Source: Mactromeris polynyma (Eukaryota > Mollusca > Bivalvia > Venerida > Mactridae). From it: a DNA stretch of 64,000 bases. A program made the translations under genes and the position numbers. The notes beneath the pieces are model-generated. The model saw only the letters and a list, made by a program, of their open reading frames with translations. It was not told the origin of the DNA and made no database searches. Location of the stretch: positions 9,112,981 to 9,176,980 of the forward strand of contig JASFXZ010000028.1 in assembly GCA_032209605.1 (NCBI GenBank), read 5' to 3'. Position 1 is the stretch's first letter. Each line of letters begins with the position of its first letter. Of the stretch, positions 36,185 to 46,573 are shown in pieces.

Positions 36185-39100
36185 ATGGCATCTATACTAA
36201 GCCTGTTGATGATTGTTACTGTAGCCAGCCAGACGACACCTGAACTGCATTTGGGGGAATGCCCATTTCCTTGCATGTATGGCGACAAACTCTTCTGCAA
36301 CAACATACCGTGCGCTACTCCGGGATGTAAGGAGCCCATTCACACTCCGGGTGATTGCTGTCCGCATTGTGTCACCCCGCAACAAGCAGGTATCACATTT
36401 TCTTTGAGATCTCTAAATCGTAGTATTAGCATGTTACATGCACTTTTCTCCACAGGGCCTATATTTTAAAGATGTATCTCTGACTCATCTGAGCATAATA
36501 TGTTTGAATTGGCTTCATCCAGTTTTGTTGTTGCATTGGCTAAAACATCTCTAATAAGGACCATTGCAATGTATAACCTATTGAAAATATATTTTTTTAC
36601 CATATTACTAACAGACAATACTTGTAAATCAGCCTGACTGTTAAAAAAATGGAATTCTTTTTTTAATTTTATGATGTACAAATATCTTTTTTCACCAAAT
36701 ACGGACCAATACATTATGAGTTCATTCTTATTTAATGCATGTGTATTGATGTTTTAACTATAGGAAATATATTTTTCATGTTTGTTCCGGTAAAAATTGA
36801 ACAAAACATGAGCATAATATATCTTTAAGTTTGATAATTTAATAATATGTATCAATCTTGCCTCCTTGTTGGTTAGGGTGTCCTTGGACTTTGCACTAAA
36901 CGTTTTCAGCTCGACTCCTTCATTCATTTTAACACCATTTGATCATATATATGGTTCGATGTACAATATGTCCTTAAATGTGTATGTGATGAACAACAAT
37001 GCGTTGTAAACAAACTTCGAAAACGTATAGATCATATGTATAATATACTGCATTGAAACCGACTCTATTAAAGTTAAATGACGTTGATTCACAGTGAATT
37101 TGGTAAACATGTATAGATAATACGTAATATTTCAATTGAAAAACTATGGTTATAAGAAAATGTTTAATAATATCTGTCTTTCTTAGGAGTCCTTTTAGAA
37201 TAATGTGTACTTACAGTTACGCCTTACTCCATGGAATGTCCGTATCCTTGTACAATAAATGGTCACCACTTTTGCCATCCGATACCATGCCCTCTGCCGC
37301 CCTGTGTGGATGCCGAAACTGACCCCGGTATCTGCTGCCCATCGTGTCCTAATGGTAAGTCTGCTGTGGTCATTTCATACATTTTTATATTAAACACATT
37401 TAAGATCTAGCATTAAGCATGTTGCTGTCTGTTTTATTCAACTAAGTCAGTACAAATGTATGCCTTGGTGATGTCATATATGTAATATTAAACACATTTA
37501 AGATCTAGCATTAAGCATGTTGCTGTCTGTTTTATTCAACTAAGTCAGTACAAATGTATGCCTTGGTGATGTCATATATGTAATATTAAACACATTTAAG
37601 ATCTAGCATTAAGCATGTTGCTGTCTGTTTTATTCAACTAAGTCAGTACAAATGCATGCTGTGGTGATGTCGTACATGTAATATTAAACACATTTAAGAT
37701 CTAGCATTAAGCATGTTGTTGTCTGTTTTATTCAACTAAGTCAGTAAAAATGTCATGAATCGAGCCTAACCAGCAAAACAATTATTTTTCGTGAAACTAT
37801 CGTGGTATAATGTAAATAGAACGATTGTATCGGTTTCAAATTATCCGATGATTTATGTATAGACGTGGTATAGGACTATGTCTCTTGCAAAGCCGGATAG
37901 GCAGTTTTTATTTCTGTGGTCGTGTGTGATATAAAAAACACTAATGTGATGCAATTATTACAAGAAATATTGTTCGACCAAAGTTCGATTAAAAGCTAAC
38001 ATATTCTTCCTCGTCTGTTCATCTTTCCTCCAGTGTGATAAATATTCTTTACTGATCTCAAATAATAATCTGGTTTTATGCTACCCTTCGAAGAAGCGAT
38101 GTCTTATTGGTTTGCACATGTCGGTCGGTATGTATGTCCGTCCGTCGGTTGCTCGGTCCGTAACCTTATCGTTTCCGATCAATAACTCAAGCACCCGTTT
38201 ACCTATCATCCTCAAACTTGGTGCCCACATTCATCTTGGGTAACAGATGAACACTATTGATTTTGGGGGTCACGGGGTCAAAGGTCAAGGTCACAGGGGG
38301 CATAATGTTTTACAAACATCTCTTGTTAAGACCTGATTATGTGTTTCATATTTTAAGCAGGGCGAACTATTGACTGTTACTGTTTACTTCTTCAGTCTGT
38401 TAAATAAACATATCAATTGATTCGAAATAATCATCTAGACTTTGTTTTTACAACTAATGTATACTCAGTACATTTAAAAACGTAGTACTGTGAAATATTT
38501 TTAAAGCCTCATTTTATTTGTAATTTCATGTGAAAATACATGTACCTGTTGATTGTTTGATCTATAGCGTACGTGCTGCAAACACATGAAAGGATATGGT
38601 GTTAAATCCTTTTCTTGTATCTCTAAGTAAGTGTACGAAACTCATGAAAGCTTAACTGTGCGTTTTTAAATGTAATGAGTATATACATGTCGAGCCAACA
38701 TAGGTTCATAATGGACAGGTATTGAAGTCAGCATAGAAGAGACGATGGAAAACAGAGTTTGGTGTTGAGGTTGATGCTCTTTAAGCCATGATAAGTCATC
38801 CATTTTATATTAAAGTGACAAAGCATATTTTCCTCCCTTCTCAAAAGGGGTATATAGTAGTTCCCAACACCCAAAATTGCATTTCGGTTTACACAAAACA
38901 TTCTGTTAGTTTGATATTGATATGTTTCTGAACCGAACGTTACGAGATTTTAGACATCAAAACGAAAGCAAAGATTTTGACAAATCTTAGTGGGTGTTCT
39001 AATTCGCCATTTGAATTCGAACAGAGAATGGCATTAGGTTTCAATAAATCACTAACGTTTTTCATACGTGTTATTTTGTCAGAAATCGTCACTTTTAACA

Positions 39101-39471
39101 GTTTATGCCTTCTTCAGTGACTCGAGTTAAATGTATTACATGTATATTGCAAATTATGCCAAATTCAGCGAAATCAAAAACAAATTTCATCGGCAAGAAT
39201 GTCATTAAAAAAAAAAAGTTAAAACAATATTAATTAAAGGAAATATGTAATGTCCCTTTGATATAATTTATCCACTTGAAATATAAGATCACTTACATGC
39301 TTTGAAAATTTCAAATATTACAGCGCCAACGTAGTTTGTTATAATTTATTCGTTTCAGGACCAAATTGTTCCGCACCGGGTGGTCACGTGGTTGCCTTCA
39401 ACCAATCAGAAATAATTGATGGCAAAAACTGCACGTGCATTCATCCATTGATGGAAACAACTTGTGTGTAG
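36185..39471 (+). CDS. Secreted cysteine-rich protein with two VWC-like modules, 3 exons (151 aa)
   Basis: Exons are 36185-36389 (donor GCAG|GTATCA, phase 1), 37217-37354 (acceptor TGTACTTACAG, donor AATG|GTAAGT, phase 1) and 39359-39471 (acceptor TCGTTTCAG, stop TAG). Their 456 nt join in frame. A signal peptide (SILSLLMIVTVASQ) leads to module 1 (26-62: CPFPC, CNNIPC, TPGDCCPHC) and module 2 (76-112: CPYPC, CHPIPC, LPPC, DPGICCPSC). The tail has GPNC, an N-x-T sequon (138), CTC and a last Cys at 150. The cysteine pattern matches the C-terminal VWC subdomain, which is extracellular and binds ligand or matrix. AATAAA at 39488 is only 17 nt after the stop. The last intron resembles that of the 28.7-kb gene, so the two are tandem duplicates. 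Exact function unknown. Confidence 0.82.
36469..36830 (-). repeat. Dispersed element family R2, in intron 1 of the 36.2-kb gene
   Basis: TTTAAAGATGTATCTCTGAC at the left and GAGCATAATATATCTTTAAG at the right are its inverted ends. The inside has CATTGGCTAAAACATCTCTA and CCATATTACTAACAGACAAT, inverted relative to 23560-23935. Confidence 0.72.
36858..36925 (+). mobile_element. tRNA-like SINE head fragment
   Basis: TTGTTGGTTAGGGTGTCCTT (A-box-like) and TTTCAGCTCGACTCC (B-box-like) stand about 40 bp apart, as in a tRNA gene. The arms do not pair well enough for a functional tRNA. Confidence 0.45.
37385..37755. repeat. 98-bp tandem repeat in intron 2 of the 36.2-kb gene
   Basis: About four copies have TATTAAACACATTTAAGATC, TAGCATTAAGCATGTTG and TTATTCAACTAAGTCAGTA. 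The duplicate intron at 53585-54140 has five to six copies of the same unit, so the number has changed since duplication. Confidence 0.88.
38080..38335 (+). mobile_element. 250-bp dispersed repeat present in unit A, absent from unit B
   Basis: The insert carries AACTCAAGCACCCGTTTACC, CCTCAAACTTGGTGCCCAC and GGTCAAAGGTCAAGGTCACA, a repeat I recognise as common in molluscan genomes. At the matching place in unit B (about 54445-54465) the flanks CTGGTTTT and ACCTGATTATGTG are joined directly. No clear target duplication is visible. Confidence 0.7.
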
Positions 39472-39929
39472 AATTCATGTTCAAATCAATAAAAAATTAT
39501 AGAAAAACGTGTTTTCTTTTTGATGAAATCTTTACAGACAAGAAGATGATTAATGGTATGCTTAAAGATGCATTTGGCAATGTTGGCAATCTGAATGGGC
39601 TACATCCAGTTTTGTTAATGTACTACATTGGTATCATTAATATGAACACTTGCAATGTTATGCATACTCAAAATGATTTATCGTAGTACGCAACGCGCGT
39701 ACACCACTTAAAGACCTGGAATTTTTACTTTTAAAGATAAAACAATCCTCTTTTTCAGACAAATAGAGAGAAATACATTGTGAGCGTATATGTGTTTTTC
39801 GATAATATATGAGCACTGCTATGGGATTAACACTTGGAACTAAATGAAGGCTTAAGTGATACAGTTGCGTTTTTAATGGCGATAAGTATAGATAAATATC
39901 TTTAACAGGGAAGCATTGATATATGTATC

Positions 39930-40030
39930 ATATGAGAGCTGCTATGGGATTTACAACCTCTTCTGTAAGTGACGCCATTTCAAGAAAATGCAACATGTGA
40001 TGTCACTATTTGGAAGCAGGAAACAATATA
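39930..40030. mobile_element. MITE family M4, left half
   Basis: TATGAGAGCTGCTATGGGAT and AACCTCTTCTGTAAGTGACG match the M4 left arm. The right arm is missing. The same half-element is at 54690-54790 in unit B; there a diverged right part (GTGACGTCACATGTGACGTT) survives at 54860. Confidence 0.65.
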
Positions 40031-40659
40031 TTACACATATATGTTTAAAGAGTTTTTCAACTCATGGAGATAGACTACACCCATTAAAATAACTGCTCCA
40101 ATTAATATACACTGCGCCAACCATGTTTACTCGATTTGTCTTGTTGATTAATCATGTATATTACTGCTTAACAATCGTCGATTCATTAATAGTTTCCGAA
40201 AATAATGTACAGGAGTTCCTTCAGATTCGATGTTTTGGTTAGTTAGGCACGTTTAAAGGGAGACAATCCAAAATGGCAAGGCATCGCCTATATAACAATG
40301 AATCGCATTATTGACACCTTTATTTGTGAGGTGTTCAAAAACGGTAATATGTCGTGAATAAGCATTCACATAGGAATGGAATTTGACTAATTCTTTTTTT
40401 TCACAACAATACGTAAAAGGAACTATTTGTTATTTACCCAAAAAAACCTGGTAGACCTTTCTTGTCGAGCTGATAAAATGTATGCTCGCGTGTCACAGAT
40501 ATGATGTTGTACGAAACGTTCCCTGCTGTGTACAAATTCCGACATAAAAGTTAAAGATATGACATTTTCCCCAAAGAAACTGGAACCACAAACTTTACCC
40601 CTGTCACTGAAATACATAGGTTACATAATTGTTATTAATATAACAAAAACTATCTTGAA

Positions 40660-40955
40660 AAAAGAAGGTCAGCGCAATTTGAAGGTTAAGATTTGTTGTG
40701 CAACATCAACAAATGACGAGACGTTACGATTGCCTGTCACATTAGATCCAAAATGGATTTCGGTAAATTCACCGAAATTCAGTGGAGTTCAGTACGGTAA
40801 CGTGCCCTTTGTCGAAACGTTAACCAATCAGCGTCAAGGTAACAATCGTTGTTAGGTTGAAGAGAAATTGCCTCGGTGTCTAACGTAAGACTTTATTAGT
40901 TTACACAACACTGATATGCTAATAGCAAAACCATGTTAGTACACCTGCGCCGAAA
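40660..40955 (+). mobile_element. Element R4, insertion specific to unit A
   Basis: Unit B (about 55795) joins AGTATAACA to AACTTGTGCGAAGGG directly. Unit A has about 295 extra bp here. The right 205 bp are the inverted match of 34960-35170. The open frame 40559-40855 spans the insertion boundary and is not credible as a gene. Confidence 0.6.
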
Positions 40956-41504
40956 AACTTGTGCGAAGGGGTTTGATTGATAGATCCCCATAGAACTTGA
41001 TGAAGTGATTATCCACAATAGAGAAGCAGGGTAAGAATTAGAACTCACTGACTCTTTTCCGCATTACTTATAAGCATCCTTTGTATACTAAAGGATTAAA
41101 ATACCATTTTAGCGTTAACATGTGTATGAATCAAGGTAGGACTAGGTGGAATGAAATGGAATTCTAGAATTCTGGACCACTCTTGATAACATAGTCTGTC
41201 ACGTGAGTCGTTGTTTTCCATGAATAACGATGTAACTAATAATACATGGATATAAACTTGTTTCTAAAATATGTGGTGAATTTGCAAATAAATACACCAT
41301 GTATTTGTTACTCGAGAAAATATTGTACTCAACTTGTTCATATTGTTTATCTTAGATTTAGGTCGTAAATATTTGTCCGTGATCAATGTGTAAACGCCTC
41401 GGATTAGCCAATCAGAATAAAGGAATTTGCAGAATTTCGAATTATCAGTATGCATACTGCCCCAACTTTACTCTGCATCCCAGTTTCATTGCAGGAGGGA
41501 TAAA

Positions 41505-42400
41505 GTTAGTACAGGGAACGCCACATTCAGAAGACCAATGCCTCTCTACACAGACCATCGGGACAACAACAGTCCTTAAAACATAAGCTGCTACAGGGAA
41601 CGCGAGATACATAAGACAATGCCTCTCTACACAGACCACCGGGACAACAACAGTCCTTAAAACATAAGCTGCTACAGGGAACGCGAGATACATAAGACAA
41701 TGCCTCTTTACACAGACCACCGGGACAACAACAGTCCTTAAAACATAAGCTGCTACAGGGAACACGAGATACATAAGACAATGCCTCTCTACACAGACCA
41801 CCGGGAAAACAACAGTCCTTAAAACATAAGCTGCTACAGGGAACACGAGATACATAAGACAATGCCTCTCTACACAGACCACAGGGAAAACAACAGTCCT
41901 TAAAACATAAGCTGCTACAGGGAACACGAGATACATAAGACAATGCCTCTTTACACAGACCACAGGGAAAACAACAGTCCTTAAAACATAAGCTGCTACA
42001 GGGAACGCGAGATACATAAGACAATGCCTCTCTACACAGACCACAGGGAAAACAACAGTCAATAAAACATGAGTTGCTACAGGGAACACGAGATACATAA
42101 GACACTGCCTCTCCACACAGACCACCGGAAAAACAACAGTCCTTAAAACATAAGCTGCTACAGGGAACGCGAGATACATAAGACAATGCCTCTCTACACA
42201 GACCACCGGGAAAACAACAGTCAATAAATCATAAGTTTAGTTGCTACAGGGAACGCGAGATACATAAGGCAATGCCTCTCTACACAGACCACCGGGAAAA
42301 CAACAGTCCATAAAACATAAGTTGTTACAGTGAACGCGAGATACATAAGACAATGTCTTCCACACAGACCTCCGGGAAAACAACACTCCATAAAACATAA
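41505..42400 (-). repeat. 81-bp tandem array, about eleven units, open in two minus-strand frames
   Basis: The unit (CTACAGGGAACGCGAGATAC / ATAAGACAATGCCTCTCTAC / ACAGACCACCGGGAAAACAA / CAGTCCTTAAAACATAAGCTG) is exactly 27 codons. One minus frame (42186-41527, 219 codons) reads a Cys-rich 27-residue repeat: LCFKDCCFPGGLCREA, LSYVSRVPCSS. Another (42224-41445, 259 codons) is also open. Single units occur as part of a larger dispersed repeat at 44287, 51680, 56555 and 63380. Most likely this is a minisatellite within a transposable element (Helitron-related elements in bivalves often carry such cores). There is no signal peptide and no clear exon boundary, so I do not call a CDS. Confidence 0.85.
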
Positions 42401-43026
42401 GGCTCAAGGGTACGTTCAGACAACGATGATGTGGAAAGCAGCGCCTTTGTGCTAGTCCTTCTGGGAGCATAATAAACATCACCATAATTCACTCATTACA
42501 TGGGAAGGATTAAATTAGTAAGGAGAACGCCACATTCACAAGACAAGCCTCCCCCACAAAGATCCCATGGTAATATCAGCGCATAAACGACAAGGAGATG
42601 TGGATGTGTTTTGTACAGTGAATAGACCGGCGTATGTTAACCTATATGTACTTACTTGTAGGTGACTTAACACACTGCCCGACAATGTAATAGCCCGCTT
42701 CCGTTCTGTCAATATGTGCAACGCACGACATATCATTGCATCAGACTTGTTGAGCAAAGTCTCAAATCTTTATAACTGTGTCAAGTTCATGTACTTCACT
42801 TATAAAGAGAAAATAATTGCAAGAGTTTGAATACATATTGTAGTAGGTACAATTTCATTAATGACATATTTACTTCGTAAATAACTTTGCATTTTTCTGC
42901 TTCACAGATGTTTTCTCCTAATTTGGAATTTACGTAGCTAGTGAGTAAAGTCCTTTTGAACAAGTACTTTGTGTTTCTTCACGTGCATTTCGTAGAAATG
43001 TTTAGATCCGGATAAGTAGTGCAAGT

Positions 43027-43091
43027 TATAAAATGCAAACGACTGCTCACAAGAATCATTTTCGAACGAAGAGGGGACTGGAAGTATCACG
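43027..43091 (+). promoter_or_regulatory. TATA promoter and non-coding first exon of the RFamide-type gene
   Basis: TATAAAA lies at 43027-43033. The stretch to a donor at 43091 (ATCACG|GTATGT) would hold the transcription start (about 43057) and a short non-coding exon. The next acceptor, CAATTTTTTGTAG at 46561-46573, opens the coding exon. The whole block including the CACGTG upstream (about 42980) is repeated almost unchanged at 57050-57114. Confidence 0.6.
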
Positions 43092-43899
43092 GTATGTACA
43101 TAGTAATTATATCAAATTATTATTACGCGCTGAAAAATAATTTCATTGCAAACTATGCAATTCTGTTATGAATTACAACACTTGTTTTTCATTTTGTATT
43201 ATATAGTTAATGCTTAATAAATTGCAATCACGAGCAAATTTTAATATTGTTTCGTAAAACACGATAGATTAAATATAGTTCTAATATTTCTTTCTAAAAT
43301 AATAAGACATATTCCTCGGAAAAGAAAATACAAATAACGTCTTGCTTCGTAATGACACATATTTATTAAAGGGAAATTTGCACAACCTAGGTTTTATATT
43401 GATTCATCCAAAATGTGTGTTTGTCTCCCTCTCCATCTCTCTCTTAGCATGTGAAACGAAATCTTTGAGGAATTACTGTTCTTTGTCTCGTAGTGCCCTC
43501 GGGGTGATTGCGCTTTTATTTATCTTGTTACTAACGACAGAATAGAAATGTTCAGTAGATTTTATAATTTAGAGTCAAATAACTTCTGCTGACTTTATAT
43601 AACGTACATGTCTCATGTGTATCTTGTTTTTTAGCGACTATGTTCTGCATGCATTATACTGTGATCGCCGTTTCTATTGTTGTGGATTTGTCGAAAGAAG
43701 ATTCTAACGCTCCTCATTTTGCTTGGGTGACGGTAGGGTAGATGTGAAGTTATGTGCTTCTTTAAACCAGTTTTTTTGTCACTGACCGGCTCCAAGTTGG
43801 TACGCCTGTCTTCAATCGTCATGTATGTATATCTTGTGTCCCTTTTGTTAGTAAATTTGTGAAAATTCATGAATAGGTTAATTTGCGTAAATGATTAGT

Positions 43900-44370
43900 T
43901 ACTGTCAACTTAGTCAAGTTATGTGTATATGTTGGAAATCAATGACCATATAGCGATTAAGTGTGAGGTTGGCTAGCCGTTAAATCGACTTAAACCCCTA
44001 GTATTTTTACTGACTGTTCGAAGGCTGTAAATTGCTGTATGGTTATTATTTCTTTTTGTGTTTTAAATGTATGTTGTATTCCCTTTCCGCATGTGCAATT
44101 CATTCACTTGATAAAGTGTTCATGTTATTTTCTGCCCAGTTTCGGCCTATTCTTGCCAGCTGTCTTGACTTGTCCTGTGATCTTTCCATCCATTGATTCC
44201 CGCCCAGTGTGTGTCCTCTTGATTCTCCTAGATATTCCTTATGGTCGGCCAGACAATTCCTTGAACCATTGAGCCTCCTCAAGTGCCTTATGCTTTATGG
44301 ATTGTTGTTTACCCGGAGGACTGTTTAGGGAGGCACATTCTTATGTATGTTGCGTTCCCTTGAGCAACAT
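43900..44370 (+). repeat. Dispersed repeat R5 ending in the 81-bp unit
   Basis: It runs from GGCTAGCCGTTAAATCGACT through GTATGGTTATTATTTCTTTT and TCTTGACTTGTCCTGTGATC to one 81-bp unit (TTATGCTTTATGGATTGTTG ... TTGCGTTCCCTTGAGCAAC). Copies are at 57740-58190 (plus), and at 51680-52100 and 63375-63780 (both minus). Confidence 0.75.
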
Positions 44371-45109
44371 TTTCTCTCTCTTCTATATGCTTTTGACTTA
44401 TCCAACAATCCGTCTTCTCACATAACACCCGATAAATTTAATCGATAATGGAAGCAATCGATCGCTACTGTTCCGTATCTTTCGGCAATTTCCGAAGATC
44501 ACCGAAGCAAATCGTAAGTCATTAATGAGGGTCATAAAACCCCAGAGTCATAAACATCGGATTAGCAATAGTATTAGGCCTACCGTGTTTTAAGTTATAG
44601 TGGTTTTAACGGGATATTTATACATAAGACAACAGAAGTGTATTTTTATGTTTTATAATTGTCGTTATTTTTATACATTTCAACACAGACTATGTGATCC
44701 CACATTCAGTATATACTCAGCAAAAGTAGCCACAAGTGAACAAGTATATTGATCTAAATATTTGACACAATATAAAATTTACATTCTGCAAATTTTCAAT
44801 TATTAAAAAGTCAAATGTTGCGTGTACGTAACGAGTTTCGACAATGTTCAACAATTTTTGTACCCATACCAATATTTCAACATTTAATGTACAAATAGCC
44901 ATTGCACAGAATTCTTTTTTTTAATAATTAATCTGAGGGCTTTTTTAATATAGATTTTTAAACGAATTTTAAAATCCTTTGGCCATTTACATAGATATTA
45001 AATATTTTTTTACAAATAGATTATAGTAGCGGAAAATGATACTTAATTTTGTTTAAAATAGTGTTAAAAATGGTAATATCTTACTGCAGTACTATGCGCT
45101 AATTATCCT

Positions 45110-45668
45110 TGTTTAATGACCCTTGAAATTTGACCATCGTTCTTATAACGATGATATAGAAGAATGTCGTTACAGAAATGTGCCCAGAAACTTAAGATTA
45201 TGTAACAAATGTTCTATGAATGCTGTAGAAACTGAATTTCATTTGTACTTGTCTGTCCACGATACAGAGACCTGAGAAAACAATATTTTTTCTAATTATT
45301 ACTGTCATTGGCCTACTCTCCATAAACTTAAACAGCTGTTATCGAGCTCAAATACTGTAATTTTAAGAACACTAGCATCTTTCAATTTTCATGCTAATTT
45401 ATTGAGAGCATAATTTACTCAGCAACCAATTTATTATGTTCATTAGTCTTATGTTACAACCTCACTGTATACACGATTCTCCAATATACAATTTATGTCA
45501 ACTATAGTCTTTATCTGTCAATGATTCATACTATATTTATACACACTTTTCTCGTATATAATGTTTGTTTATGTAATTTTGTTCACCTTTCCCAATGTAT
45601 ATATGTTGTTATGACAATGAACTTTGTGAGTTTTTGTCAATACAACTTTGAACTTGAACTTGAACTAT
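45110..45668 (+). mobile_element. LINE 3' end (reverse-transcriptase C-terminus, frameshifted)
   Basis: The frame reads RLCNKCSMNAVETEFHLYLS. After a one-base loss it continues CPRYRDLRKQYF, the Cys-x2-Cys ... E-x-E-x-H ... C-P-x-Y-x-x-LR motif at the end of many LINE polyproteins. It ends with GAACTTGAACTTGAACT, a short tandem tail typical of such elements. It lies in intron 1 of the RFamide-type gene and is missing from unit B. Confidence 0.75.
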
Positions 45669-46573
45669 AAGCCCGAGGCATTGCTAATTACGGATTAACT
45701 TTAATACCTTTAATTATTGTCGTCTATGAAATTAATAACTGAACAAGTAGATTTTCTTAAATTTTCTCTTTAAGTTCTCATAATAAGTAGATACATGTAT
45801 TTGTATAATTGACACTGGATAAGACAATATACAGATAAATTAATTACATGTACCTTCTTTTATTAAGGTACAGGTGTGACAATAATTATTTTGGTGTGAA
45901 ATTTCAAAACTTGACAAAGTGAGAAGAAACCCCTATTTGCAATAAAATAGATTTCATAAATATACATTCTTTAGCTTATACAAATGACTAATACACAAAT
46001 TAGTAATTATTACCAAGTTTTTTTTCAATTTCAAGACCTTTTTAGATAACATGTAATTCAGGATATTAACAATTTATAATATAATTCAACAGTATTTCTA
46101 TTATTACCCTGAACCTGTTCGAAAGGCTTTATAACTTTAATCATTCATTGTCAAGATTTCTTTAGACTGACAGTGCTGTTGCCACATTGTCTAAAACATC
46201 ATTTATACGATCAATTGCAATGTATTACCAATTAAATTAGTCTTATATTTCAAAACTTGTAAAACACCGGTTGTTAGAAATCGTTTTGTTGATGTTTTAA
46301 ATGCATGCAATTATTTTTATGCATAACATATCACATTAACATGAACATACGTCTACAGAATAAAGGTGAACCTTATGTAACTCAACCAGTACTTTAATTG
46401 GATTAAAAAGAGTTATTACATTATTGCATGTTTTTATCCAGTTAATACTGAACAATAACGCAAAGTATACAACTTCATTTTAAAACACCAACCCGATATG
46501 TAAAAAAGTATGACACGTTTGTTTCGATTTATTTGATAACAATCCTGAATGTCTTTCCTTCAATTTTTTGTAG

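Noticed and set aside
39435..39686. 83-codon frame overlapping exon 3 of the 36.2-kb gene
   Set aside because: It is in another frame from the spliced exon and runs into 3' flank; the exon's own frame ends at 39471 with AATAAA after it.
40559..40855. 98-codon frame in unit A
   Set aside because: It crosses the border of an insertion absent from unit B, so the frame is recent and accidental.
34960..40940. Idea that inverted repeats flanking the 36.2-kb gene form a composite transposon
   Set aside because: The right copy is an insertion absent from unit B, so these are two independent copies of a dispersed element.
44039..44272. 77-codon hydrophobic frame
   Set aside because: It lies inside the dispersed repeat R5, and the frame is not kept in the other copies.
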